From Brachycybe producta (taxonomy: Eukaryota > Arthropoda > Diplopoda > Playtdesmida > Andrognathidae), in the NCBI GenBank assembly GCA_036925085.1, contig JAUPFP010000030.1, positions 1,364,001 to 1,428,000 on the forward strand: a DNA stretch of 64,000 nt, written 5' to 3'. Below the pieces are notes generated by a model. The model saw only the letters and a program-made list of their open reading frames with translations, was not told the origin of the DNA and made no database searches. Both the position numbers and the translations under genes were made by a program. Below, piece by piece: positions 36,597 through 48,600 of the stretch (position 1 is its first letter; the number at the start of each line of letters is the position of its first letter).

Positions 36597-37256
36597 AGAG
36601 ATCGGATTTTTATGCTAATATCAAACAGATGTTTCTCAATTTGTGGCCCCAAGTGCCAATTGTGAAGTAATCATTATTAGAGCAACTGCAATTATGCTTT
36701 TTTTAATAAAAAGGCTGGTTAGAGGCTAGCTGCATCGTTACTATCGGTTGTCAACTAGAATTCTAGCCTCTAATACTGCGTTTCCACTGCAAAAATTAAG
36801 GACAGTTACCTAACCAAGGTAATAGTTAGCTGTAGACATGCTAGAAGTGGTACTTTTGCGTGTTTCCATTTGTAAAACACTTACCTGTGGCTAAATAATT
36901 TTTTTGACACTTCCTCTTAAACAGTTGTTGCATTTTGTAAATTTTTCATTCCTTATTCAGTCAAAAATTGAGTGCTCTCACTATCCGCCATGTTGTTTGT
37001 AGGCTAAATTTGTTTGAACACAGGAAGTGACACATATAACCATTTAAGAATGTGGCTAACCACAGTTAATCTCGATTGTTCAGAAATTTAACCATTTTTA
37101 ATGAAAAGCACAGTTGAAAATTAACTATGGTAAACATTTTAACTACAGTTAATTGTTGGTTGATCTAAATTTCGGATTGTCATTTCACAATTAGCTCTTG
37201 GGCCACAGATTGAGAAACATTTGCTTGATATTGCATAAAAATCCGAACCCTACTGG
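36597..37256. repeat. Family B copy split by another element
   Basis: Outer halves (36597-36775 and about 37160-37256) match family B. The middle 0.4 kb is the family E element, so E inserted into B. Confidence 0.7.
36776..37160. repeat. Fold-back element family E (nested)
   Basis: Starts TACTGCGTTTCCACTGC and contains paired CACTTCCT / AGGAAGTGA and TAACTGTGG-type blocks. The segment TGAGTGCTCTCACTATCCGC matches the site that carries the 16-bp array in the second copy at 38300. Confidence 0.6.
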
Positions 37257-38009
37257 GTTACAGGGTGCTAAAAAATAAAAGAGATCAAATGTCACCCTTC
37301 TCTGTTCTTAAAATACAATGAAATACTTCAAGAAAAAAGAATAATAAATTAACTTTTCTATATTATTTATTTACTTGGAGATTCAGAATATATATTGTAA
37401 TATTATAGATAGGTACAATAGTGAACCAAGAAAAAAGGGGAGAGGTCAAAGGACATTTGTCAGTGTTACACACTTGTGATGGTATCAAAATTGAACGGAA
37501 AGAACCGTTTTATATTCATCCAAATTAAAATTTGACCAATGGTCAAACAACGGTTCTGTCTCTTAAAAGTGACCATCAAATTACATAAAATGATATATTT
37601 TTTTGTTTCTTCTTCTGATTTATTTCATCATCATCATCAGTAAAGTTACACTTTAGAAATGGACAAAAAAATCCAGCCATTAATTTATGATTTCAGATAA
37701 AGAAAAATGGTTTTTTCTTCTTCTTCTTCAGTAGTTATTATTATCAATGTTGGAAATAAGAAATTATGCAATTTCGAATAACTGCTTTAAAAAAAACCTC
37801 CTCCAATAATCAGAATAGAAATTGTATTTCAATTTACAAATTAGAAAATGAACTAAAAATGGCCCCCCTTCGAGACCCCAATTGAGGAGGCCATTAATAA
37901 AATTGTAAATGAAAACCGAATTTCAACAAAGAAAAAGGTAGAAAAAGGAAAAAAACGTTTTTAATCATGAATTTCGTACCTTTCTTAAATTAATTGCTTA
38001 AATTGATAT

Positions 38010-38057
38010 TCAATCATCACTCAGAATGTCATCCATATCATCATCCAAATTAACATC
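38010..38057 (-). CDS. Possible acidic 3'-terminal exon of an unseen gene
   Basis: A strong minus-strand acceptor (TTTTTGTTTTAG) precedes 15 codons, DVNLDDDMDDILSDD, and a TGA. The acidic tail is typical of many cytosolic proteins. I could not find a matching upstream exon between 38.1 and 45.6 kb, so this may be chance. Confidence 0.2.
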   Translation of the reverse strand, partial: DVNLDDDMDDILSDD

Positions 38058-38490
38058 CTAAAACAAAAAGAAAAAACAAGACAAAAAAAAACGTCAAAAA
38101 CTTCTTTAAATATATTTTTAAGATATAAAATTTACTTCGATTTTCACCAAAAAAAAAACCAGAATTGTATTGATTAATGTCAATTAACCAAAAATTAACA
38201 ATTTTTTAAACACAATTTAAGCTGACCTTCAAGTGAGAAACGTCACTAAAACGTTAAGTTTTTTTTTCATTTTGAATGAAACTAGAAAACTAACTATTTT
38301 TAAATCATGTTTCTCCAATGCAAAAATTAATTGCAATTATATAACTAAGGTTATAGTTAACTGCAGACAAGCTAGAATTGTGATTGTGAGGTGAAGTGTG
38401 AGAACTGTGATTCAATGATTTTGTCTCACTTCCTGTTAAACAGTTGTGCATTTTGTAAAATTTTCACTCATTTAAGTCAAACATTGAGTG

Positions 38491-39105
38491 GTGGCGCTGA
38501 TCAAGCGCCAAATTGAACAAGCGCCAAATTGAATAAAAGCCAAATGGAACAAACGCCAAACTGAATAAGCGCCAAATGGAACAAACGCCAAACTGAACAA
38601 GCGCCAAACTGAATAACCGCCAAAATGTGATAAACACATTGTTAGGTTAGGTTAGGTTAGGTTTGGTTAGGTTAGCTGTAAATCTGCACAGTCTGACGTC
38701 TATAAAAGCTCACAATATTTGGACCATCAAAATTTACAAAAAACCTGAATAACCGCCAAACTGAATAAACGCCAAACTGAATAAGCGCCAAACTGAATAA
38801 GCGCCAAATTGAACAAACGCCAAACTGAATAAGCGCCAAATTGAACAAACGCCAAACTGAATAAGCGCCAAATTGAACAAACGCCAAACTGAATAAGCGC
38901 CAAATGGAAGAAACGCCAAACTGAATAAGCGCCAAACTGAATAAGCGCCAAATTGAACAAACGCCAAACTAAATAAGCGCCAAATTGAACAAACGCCAAA
39001 CTGAATAAGCGCCAAATGGAAGAAACGCCAAACTGAATAAAAGCCAAAAATTTGGCGCTTATTCAGTTTGGCGTTTGTTCAATTTGGCGCTTATTCAGTC
39101 GCCCC
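38491..39105. mobile_element. Inverted-repeat element expanded into a 16-bp satellite-like array
   Basis: Flanked by the direct repeat CATTGAGTG (38482-38490 and 39106-39114), which looks like a target-site duplication. Most of it is a 32-bp dimer (GCGCCAAATTGAACAA then ACGCCAAACTGAATAA) repeated many times. The last 50 bp is the same motif inverted, so the ends form terminal inverted repeats (GTGGCGCTGATCAAGCGCC and, inverted, GGGGGCGACTGAATAAGCGC). Reading frames across it are repeat artefacts. Confidence 0.75.
38641..38676 (+). repeat. Interstitial TTAGG telomere-like repeat
   Basis: About seven GGTTA units with one TTTGG variant, within a 110-bp non-repeat segment of the surrounding array. 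TTAGG is the arthropod telomere unit. Confidence 0.75.
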
Positions 39106-39562
39106 CATTGAGTGTCCTCACTGTCCGCCATGTTGTGTTTTTAGGCTAAATTTGTTTGAAATCACAGGAAGTGACATACATTAGAGAATTAACTGTGGTT
39201 AACTTTTCAAATGCAGTTATTTTTTTTAATAGTGGAAACGAGTTAGTACTGCATCCCTTGAGCCCTGTTTCTATTATGTCAAAATGGGGGAGTTGAATAG
39301 GGGGCTTTTATTATAAATTTTAATCTCCTATTTTTCAGGTTAATATCTTAAAAAATAAACATTTTATAGTTGTTTTAAAATGATTCTTTTTCAGGTTGTT
39401 TTTTTTACTGCAACAACATTTCAAGAAAATTATTTTCGTCTTTTCAATCAAATTGCCCTAAAAAGTCTACTTTGAAGATATTATAAAAAATATTTTTAGC
39501 AATATGACCAACTATTCTAGTTTCTAAAACAATTTGAATTTTTTTTTTCAATCAAAGTGACC

Positions 39563-41464
39563 AAACCTGACCCTGGATTTAATAATAACAACAACGGGAA
39601 GTGCCATTATGTCAATATTTAGATTTAAAATTAAAAGAACAATGGGATGAGACAAGAATTAGGGTTTATATTTTGTCCACCATTGTGACACCACCACATT
39701 GTCACAAGATGATCATGATGGACAAGAATGCTAAATACCACTAAAATGACAAACAACCATCAAACCCTAAATCAATTATTCCTTTTCTTTTTTTTACTTA
39801 GAATAATGACTCATCATAACTAGGGCTGAAAAATCCGGGAACAAAAAAAAGCTAATTCGGGATTCAAAATATTTAAAAATCGAGAAGAAAATTATTTCTT
39901 GGAAATCAAAAATAAATAAAATTGGGATTTTCAAACTCATATTTATTCAAAGATCAGCATAATTAAATAGCAATTAATTTTTCAATAAACACAATTGAAG
40001 CAAACTAGCCTTACATAGAGGCTACTTTTGTATATTTAGAAACTATTTTCAAGCCTTTTTCTTATATTTTATATTTAGTTTGAAATTATAAATTTGTGTA
40101 CATTAAACTGCTGATGCAATGAGAAATTTCCCTAATCTTAAATAATTCCAAAATTGTAATAAAAAAACAATGGAAAATCGGGATGAAACATTCTTTTCGG
40201 AAATTCAGGAAGAAAACTTTCGTGTAATCAACTAAATTATATGCAAGTTTTGTAATGCAATTTTATAATTTCTGCCATTCTGATATTTTTGTTGTTTTTT
40301 TTGGTGGTGAAAAGTTCCCTAATTTTCCCAGCAATGTTCATAGCAAGAGACTTCCCCCCCCCCCCGCAAAGAAAAAAAGGTCCAAAGACTTTAAAGTCCT
40401 TAAACCATTGAATATCAAAAACACATGAATGGAACCACCTTTTACCATTAAATCTACAGAAACAGAAACAAAATAGAAGACGGAGAAAAAACTAGTAAAG
40501 AATGAAAACGGAGATTCAATTTGAAAATTCCTTTTAAAGTTCACTTTTACTAATGGACTAAGTGACACAATGATTCGAACTAGAATCAAGAATGTTTCTT
40601 AAAATCATTCAAAGTGAAGTTTAAAAAAAAGAAACAGAAATAACAATAACGACAGTTCTAATAAGGAGGACAGATGGATGGAGGAGGGACATTAGATTCT
40701 GGAAGAATAGGAGGAGGAGGTGTGGGGGTGAGGAACCGATGAATCTTGTTTCTACGGATGCTGGGGAGTCCCATAATGAAACATGGAAATTGGCGTCATC
40801 ATCAATCGTCGTCGTCCACGTTCTCCTCCTTTCTGTCATCATGAACACTTTTATCATCCAAATGATAACTATATTAGTGGATGTAGGAACGCGTGCAAGG
40901 ACCCTCTCCCCCCCCCCCCCCCCCGCCCCCTCTGTCTCCCTGTCAACCTTCTTCCTTTACTTGTTCCGAAATTCCGTTCCAAACACACCATTCCTCTTCT
41001 TTCCATCTCTTATTTTTCTTTTTTGGACTGAAAGTAAGAAAAAAAAAAACTTGAACAACTATGTTCATTAATCAGCTGTCGACAATTTTGTTTGTGGACG
41101 TTTTTTTTTTCTTCTTCTTCTTCATCTGGAGGGATGTTTGGAATCGAAATGTCAACACCTAATTAGCCTTTTACAGTGGCAACATCAAGCTCTAATGGAC
41201 CTACAACAAATGGGTGCCTCAATATCATAAACACAATATGAAAATAAATAACAATGGTCCAATCAAGGGACCCACCAACTTTAATAATATTGACATTTGG
41301 TTTGGTTTTTATAAAATTACAAACTTTCACAAGCCGGTCCAACAAAGCCCCAATGGGACCATGTGGCTCAGGGCCTGTTTTCATATTATTGCTAGCCTCA
41401 AAGCCCAATTAGCTTTATTTAGGTTTTCTTCTCAGCATCCTTTTGGCTCGAACTCTTCATTCAG
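39563..41464. other. Gene desert segment
   Basis: Mostly AT-rich. 40640-40900 is GC-richer and open on both strands (MNLVSTDAGESHNETWK on plus), but neither frame has support from splice partners or a known domain. Confidence 0.4.
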
Positions 41465-41735
41465 AAAGAGCAAAATTAAGAGAAACTTGAAAATGTTTTA
41501 CAAACTAGAAGGGTAGCTCAATCACTATTTTCATGTTGACTGCTTTTTTTAAAATAAGCTTTTAGTGTCAAAGTTTGACAATGATTAAATTTTAAAAGTT
41601 AAAAAGTTTACTTTGAAAAATATCAAACATGAAAATACCTTAAGTGATTGAACTACCTCTTCTAGTTTCTAAAAATAATTTCTAGTTTCTCTTAAATTTC
41701 TGATCTTCTGATTAAGACAGAATAATCAAGAGTTC
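41465..41735. repeat. Family A copy
   Basis: TTACAAACTAGAAGGGTAGC left and CTTCTAGTTTCTAAAAATAA right, with a 60-bp centre. Confidence 0.65.
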
Positions 41736-41880
41736 CAAAATTACTTTCAGTGAACTCTTATCCATATTATAGAAACTTTTTTTTCTACTTGGTCGATACC
41801 GTATTTATAATTTATTGATTTAGGCAAATTATAAAAAAAAGTATCCGATATCGAAACCAATTAACGATAATAAAACAACT

Positions 41881-41895
41881 AGCGCCATCTAATGC
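41881..41895 (-). promoter_or_regulatory. Weak CTCF-like motif
   Basis: AGCGCCATCTAATGC keeps the GCGCCATCT half of the motif but lacks the TTGG end. Confidence 0.25.
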
Positions 41896-42117
41896 TAATT
41901 ATCTCGTCAATCATTTACTTTTTTGTATTAAAAAAATTATAAGAACGAAAATAAAATTAAAGACTAATTTCTTCGACGTAAAAAATTTAAAGTTAATTAT
42001 AATTTAAAATCAATAAATTGATCTGCTATTCGGAAATATTACAAAATATGAAATTTCTTTTTAAAAAACGTTAATTTTAGGGTTGTTTTTATGCAAATTT
42101 CATCAAAAAAAAAGCAC

Positions 42118-42467
42118 CTTAAGGGTGGGTCCAAGATTTAGAACAGAACAACGAACCGAACACCATTTGCGAACATTTTCGCGAACAACGTGGAACAATT
42201 CGTTGTTCTCTTCCACACCGATCCACCAGTTGTCGGTTTTTGCGAGTCACACCAAAGGATGTTCGACTCAGGAGTAGTTTGGACATCTCGGCGAACATTT
42301 CCCCGAACATAGATTATGAGGCTACCAACTGGGCACACGTTGCGAACATATTCTGTTCTAGTTTGGAAACTCCGGCCACAGCGACCAGAACAATGAATAT
42401 GTTCTTTACAAATGATCGTGAACATGATCGGTTCGGTGTTCTGTTCTAGTCTGAACCCACCCTTAAA
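42118..42467. mobile_element. TTAA-flanked inverted-repeat element
   Basis: TTAA followed by GGGTGGGTCCAAGATTTAGA at the left, and GTTCTAGTCTGAACCCACCC followed by TTAA at the right. The interior is rich in GAACA/TGTTC pairs. The TTAA duplication fits piggyBac- or Kolobok-type DNA transposons; no transposase is present. Confidence 0.6.
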
Positions 42468-42608
42468 GGCAGAAATAATTCTTACTAAATTAAAAGTGTC
42501 TACTAGGTGGTGATATAAACCCAATCAAAACCAATAAAAAAAAATTCCCCGGCTAATTAAATTAGTCTAAACTCAAATTGTATTTTGTCTTTTTCTTTTC
42601 ACAAAACC

Positions 42609-42822
42609 ACAGGCGATTAGAAATCGGGACGTACATAAGTTGGCTCCGCCCTTTTTACATGACGACCGGCAACTTCTGGTTGGTTTGTTATGTAGTCTGA
42701 CGTCACACGCTCCTACCCTTTTCAACGTCGAACCACACAACAAACCAATTAGAAGTTGCCGGTCGTCATAAAAAGGGCGGAGCCAACTTCTGTTCGTCCC
42801 GATTTCTAATTGCCTGTCCCGA
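42609..42822. repeat. Hairpin element family C, longest copy
   Basis: CAGGCGATTAGAAATCGGGAC to its inverse ending AATTGCCTG. Inner arms include GGCAACTTCT, and the loop contains a GACGTC site. Confidence 0.75.
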
Positions 42823-44111
42823 AACCCACTTTTGTTTTCATCTGTGAAGATAAAACGAAGGTGCACAAGTCATTTTTTTTCCATCATTTAATTTTAAATC
42901 AGTTTTAATTTTGTTTTTTCAAATAACGAAAAAAAAAGACATAAATAGAAATTGTCTAACAATTAAATTAGTCTGAACTCATTAATGCCAAGGTTTAAAC
43001 TTCTAAAACCACTTTCAATAGCTAGCTAAGGTCTATATCTAGGTTCAAGGGGTATTTTGATAATGAAAATCTTTGAAAATTATCACTTTTTTTAAAAAAT
43101 CAAAAACAAAATGTAAAATTTGATCATTTTCAAATTGTTATAATATATTATATTTGAAAAAAGTATCAAAATTTGGTGTTTATTCTTTTCACCTTCATTG
43201 ACTCTTCTAGTTTTTAAACCGAATCTTGTTAGTTAATTTTAAGTTAATTTAAACTAGTTTTTCTATTATTACTTTGCAATGTAAAAAGCCCACTAGCACC
43301 ATTATCTCTCTTAAGGGAAAAAAAGATGTAGAAAAATGAGGGGTTAATTTGAAAATTGAAAATCGGCTAAAAGGCAACAGCTGCATTTAAAAGAAGGCGT
43401 TTAACTGTCAAAACTGTCGTTATAGCGCATTAAGCCAAAGAAAAATCTTTGTGACTTTTTTAAGTAACAAAATGATCCCCCTTTACCCTCTCCCTTACAC
43501 CCCCATCTCCATGTTGCAAATACTAAAAGAAACCACCCATCCACCCACTAGAGAATCCCGGAGAACGAAAAAAAAATAGGGAATCTTAAATTTTGTTGGC
43601 ACTGTTTTGGATCATGTAAATGGGGTGTTAGCAAAAATGTAAACCACGCAGAAAAATATATTATATTATACAAATTTTGTTAAGTAAAAAAAAAAAATCT
43701 GTCTTGCCGAATTCTCCGACAGATTCGCGGATATGTCAGAAGACGAGCAACAAGAGAGAGAATAATAGATTTCTACGAATTTTTAGTAAAAATCTTTTCA
43801 ACTCTTCATTATTTCTAATGTCAAACAAAATAAAAACAAATCCATCCTTGGTTCGAAAAGAGACTAGAAATACGAACTTTTTAAGACTTGAGAAAGTGGG
43901 TAGTAGTGAGGGGAGGGGGGGGGGGGTAGTAAAAGACACCGTGGTGGCCCATATGCGAATCTATTTGCGTTTAGTGTGACCCATAATTAAAGCGAATGAT
44001 ACAAAGTCAAATAATTTCAAACCACAATTGAGATTTCGTCTCCCCAATTGAAGAAGAAAATAAAAACGTATTCGAATCTCGGCTGAGAACTAGAAAACAC
44101 CTTTTCGAGGG

Positions 44112-44610
44112 TACTTACAAGGGGGGGGGTTTCTACGTTGGAACCCTATTCAGACGGTTCAAGTGTAGAGTTTTCTTTGTCAATTTAGGCATTACTGGAT
44201 AAAAGAGGGGCTTTCTAGGTCGGAACCCTGTTCAGAGGTTTCAAGGGCCAAGTTTTAATCCAGCATTTTAGTCTTAGCACCTGAACCTCGACTGAAACCC
44301 TATGAGCCTATTCCGAAAACCTTATTGCACCATAGAAAACGTCTTTTACGGGTACTTCATAAAATTGAGTTGGAACCTTAATGACGAGGGTTCAAGTGTC
44401 ACATTTTCTTCATGAAGTCGTGCTTTGGAATTTGAACCTAAACCTTAACATTCTCAGCGGGGTTTCAAACCTAGAAAAATCCTTTTTCAAAAGTAATAAA
44501 TAAAACAGAGATTTTCTATTTTAGAACCCTGTGGCAGAGGCTTCAAGAATTAAGCTTTTTTGTTGAATTTGGAGTCTAAACTTGAACTGAATGAGTAATT
44601 TCTAAACAAT
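44112..44610. repeat. Degenerate tandem repeat with GGAACCCTGTTCAGAGG motif
   Basis: GGAACCCT(A/G)TTCAGA-(C/G)GGTTCAAG-type blocks recur near 44149, 44221, 44370 and 44525, each followed by an AGTTTTC/AAGCTTTT block. Single copies lie near 1558 and 13198. Confidence 0.45.
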
Positions 44611-44760
44611 CAATCAAGAAATTACATTATCTCGTTTTAAACTGTTGATTTTCTCCTCTGAGAAACTTTTAAAACATCTTCACCAACTGAAAACCAGAAA
44701 CAAACTATTTAGGAAAAAAAAATAAGGATGTAAAAACAGTGTTTCGAGAAGTCGAAAGAC

Positions 44761-44809
44761 GAGGAGGAGGAGGAGGAGGAGGAGGAGGAGGAGGAGGAGG
44801 AGGAGGATA
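44761..44809. repeat. (GGA)n microsatellite
   Basis: About 16 perfect GAG/GGA triplets; a purine tract that could form a triplex or G-rich structure. Confidence 0.95.
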
Positions 44810-45305
44810 AAACCCGATAATGGTAAAGTGAGAACGAGAGAGGCGGAGAGAAGGTGTCACTCTGAGCAAATGTGCTCGTAGGTTAATCTGTTCGGCACAC
44901 AAAGTAGCAACTAACTTGCTAGCAGCAAGACAACAACCACAAAAAAAAGTTACTTGACTTGGCAAATTTAGCTTCAATAAATCAAATCTTTAAAAAACTT
45001 GTAATAAAAAAGAAGAAAACTGTGTATAAATCAAGTACGAGCAGCAGATGCAACAAAATTTCATTTCCTATATAGATAGGCTCTCGCTGCTTGTATAAAA
45101 GTAGACATGTTACTTTCTCCTTCTTCTTCTTCTCTTCCTCCTTTTTTTTTTGATGTCGTTGTTTAAAACAAGAAAATGTTTCCTCGTATTTACGATCCAT
45201 ATCCTCATTATCACTTATTTTGTTCAATTAGTAAACCACTCATTAGTTAACTTTCTTGTATTCAATTTCTTCATCTCAAAAGTATCTTTAAATGTTTCAT
45301 GAAAG

Positions 45306-45412
45306 TGGTGCTGAATAAGCGCCAAATGGAACAAACACCAAACTGAATAAGCGCCAAAAATTCGGCAGTTCTTCAAGTTGGCGCTTGTTCCTATTGGAGC
45401 TTATTCAGTCGC
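45306..45412. mobile_element. Short hairpin relative of the 16-bp array element
   Basis: GTGGTGCTGAATAAGCGCC on the left and TTGGAGCTTATTCAGTCGC on the right, with only three or four 16-bp units. It looks like the unexpanded form of the element at 38491. It lies 0.2 kb beyond the copb2 stop. Confidence 0.6.
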
Positions 45413-45625
45413 ATCATTTTAAAAATACATCAAACATGAAAATACCCTGAAGTGATTGAGTTACCCTTCCAGTTTCTAAAACAAGTGGAAGGTTTTTCTC
45501 GATGTTCTTTGGACACTTTAGAAAATCACCTTAATAATCTTATGGTTCTTTGTGTTTCACAACAAACACATCAACGAATAAACCGCAAAATAGATCAAAT
45601 GAATAATTACTAATGAAACTCGTGT

Positions 45626-48600
45626 TTAACTCACGGAAGTGTCGATATTCTCATCAAGTTTCATGTTCTCCAAGTCCAATTCAAGTTCTCGATCGATCGC
45701 ATCCGGATCCAATTCGAGTTCCTCACGTTCGTGAACGGCAGTAGAAGCCTCCTCTCGAACTGGTTCGTGAATCAGATGTGATGTGCCGCTAGTCGACGTC
45801 GACGGCAAAGAAGACGAACTAGCCTAACGGAAAAAAACATTCGAAAACGCTTAAAGTCGATTCGTATTAAGGATAGTTAGGACAAACATCTTGCGATTCA
45901 GGACAAGCATCTTGCGATTCTTCTTCCGTAACTCCCGGAGGAATGTAAGAAAAACTTCCGCTTTCTTCACACTGCTTCATTTCTTCGATAGGATTGCGAT
46001 CGATGCTTGCCTGAAAAACAAAAGAATCGCCTTTCTGTCAAACTGACGATCACAACAACAACAGATTCACACAAACCGGAACAGTTGGAAACGCCGATGC
46101 TGGAAGGATTCTATTTCTTTGTGATGCCAAGTATTGTTCGGCTTTGAAACAATCGCCGAGACCGACGAAAAGGTTTTCGTATTTTGTCGGATCGGCCAAA
46201 GAGCCGGCTCCCTTTTTGTTTATCTTTGCCAGTGACTCTTTCCAAAGCGTTACGACCCTGAATAAATCCATTCCAAATAGTTTTTACAACTTTATTTAAA
46301 AAACAAAACGAGAACCGCAACGAACCTCGATATCTGACTAGGCAAGTAGGTCCTTGCAAAGAAAGCGGCTTCCGGAAGTCGATTGGTCGATATGAGAACT
46401 TCTAAACATTTCTCGAGCCTAAGAAAATGTAGAAAATCACGATCACTAGGCAACTGTGCAGCTTTCAAACAGTAACTTACTGTCCCAGAACAAAGTACGA
46501 AAGAAATGCAACGTTGTTTTTGCTGCTTTGTTCTGCCGTTTCTCCTAATTTCTGTACCATAGCCGCATTACCGGACGAAGTGGCAAGTAACAGAAGGCCT
46601 CCAAAATCCTGCGCGTTATGCATACATTCCTGAGCTAGTTCAAACTGACATTTAGACGTTGCCAGGTCGGCTAATTGTTTCCATTTCTGCTCAGATTGAG
46701 CTTCTTTCGCAAGCTGATACGCAGTTTTTAGTTCTCCCAGTTGAAGCGAGAGTTCGAAACGGTGTTCTGGATCGGTCGAAACTGCTAAAGCCTGCGTCTT
46801 AAAACCCTAAAAAGCGAAAATTCACGACTTTGATACGACTAAAACAATAAGAAAACGTGATTATGAAACCTGTTTTTCTAAGAAATGCGCTACTCTCGTC
46901 CTCTGCTCTTTCGGAATTGTCGGCAAAACTTTATCTGCCGTTTCGAAGTCTCTTCTCATCACAGCCGTCTGGTATTCAAGAACAGACAACAGAAGTGAAT
47001 AACTAACTACATTCAATTCTTTGTCTCCCAAATAAAGTCGATTGTCTTTCGGAATGTAACCCAACAGATACATCGTTCTAAAAATTACATTTTAAAACAG
47101 ATCGATAAAAGATGTTATCAACCATTATAAGACTTATGCCAATTTTGTACCTATCTAAATGTGAAATGGTTACGATCTCGCCACCGACGTAATAATTCAG
47201 ACGATTGACACCGTTCGTGTAAATAAAACAATCTCCGACCCAAAGACCCGTTTTGACAGTCTCCTGAACTTCTCCGAGAACCTACAATTCATAACGAATT
47301 CACGTTTAGCGACGATCTTTAAATCATAAAGTCGTCCTTACGTCGAAAGCTTCCTCGATTCCGTCTTCCGTTATTCCCTCTTTAGTTTCTTTCGCTTTTG
47401 CAACAGCGTCCTGACTGTACTTCAAAACAAAATACGAATCCTCGGTCGCAATGCAAACCAGTTCTCCACCCTCAGACCAGTAAACCTTGAAATTTTTTTT
47501 TTAAAAAGTCATCATCCCAATCTTACAGACGAGATATAAGAAGTGTTTCAAGCGGAAATCGCCCCTAGAATGAATTGCACAATGAATAAAAACTGAATCT
47601 TACATGTCGCGGTTGTATCTCGATCCTTCGTAACAGCTCTAATGATTCCCATTCGTAAAAGGCTAATCCACTGACCGACTTAACACCCAACATAAAACCA
47701 CCAAAAATTCCTTTAAAAAGTTAACAAATGAAGCAAATAAAAGTTAACAATAAAGCAAATTATCTCTTTAAAGATATTTCAAATTGAAAAACACCTTCGG
47801 CACCAAACTCTGGCTTGAACGACTTTCGCTCTTTGAAATTTTTAAATATTTTAACCGAACTGCTGTTTTCGCGTACGGCGTATTCGGAAGAATCGAGGGC
47901 CCAAACAAACTCCTGAGCCGATCCGAAACTCTTGTTTCTAAGAGCCATCGCCGTGTATATTATGTACTCCCCGTCACCACAAACGACGACAAAACTAGAA
48001 TCAACGACAAAACATTAAAAAAAAGCCTACGAGAAGGTAAATTTTTCGAAATATATACCGTCCGTTTGGATTATGAGCGATCGTTTGCGGATAAATCTCA
48101 CAACTTCCCATATCCTTGATGGCCAACGGAAGCCTTTCTCCGTCTTTTATGTCGGCGTCGACGATCGCTTTCAGATTAGCCTGTTGGATTTCCGAATGTT
48201 TTGCCCAGATTATCTTTCCGTTACAATCCATAGAAACAGCCGGTTCTTCACGTCCCAACTGCAAAAACAAACAACAAGCGAATCGTTTCAGTATGACTGA
48301 AAAAACAAAAGACGAACTCGATTTCTCTTCACCTTAATAATGATACTTCCTTCGTCGTATCCCAATGCGATGTTATTGGATCCCTTCATTCCTGAAATCG
48401 TCCAAACTCTTTCGAGGCCATAATTGAGTGTCGTTTCGAGACGATAAGTGTTTGCGTGCCATATTCTGACAGTTCCATCTTCGGACCCCGTCATTATTAT
48501 CGGTAATTCGGGATGAAAGTGAACGGCAGAAATGTTCTGAGCGTGACCTTCGAGTGTTTGAACGCAAGTTTTGTTCTGATAATCCCAGATCTTAACTAAA

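Larger units (their letters stand above)
38300..39262. repeat. Family E copy interrupted by a 16-bp-unit array
   Basis: Left part (38300-38490) and right part (39106-39262, ending TAGTGGAAACGAGTTAGTAC) align with the uninterrupted copy at 36776. The inserted block is flanked by a 9-bp duplication. Confidence 0.65.

Noticed and set aside
38672-39047. Overlapping minus-strand frames repeating QFGVCSIWRLF-like peptides
   Set aside because: All three frames are open because the 16-bp array lacks stops; no gene signals, and it is a mobile-element array.
38491-39105. CRISPR-like array
   Set aside because: Units are contiguous 16-bp near-repeats with no unique spacers, in an animal genome.
40739-41071. 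Plus-strand frame with an NET glycosylation site and hydrophobic stretch, GPCR-like at its start
   Set aside because: It continues into a poly-C/Pro tract, has no recognisable receptor motifs, and the antisense is equally open.
47784-48337. Plus-strand frames across copb2
   Set aside because: Antisense shadows of copb2 exons.
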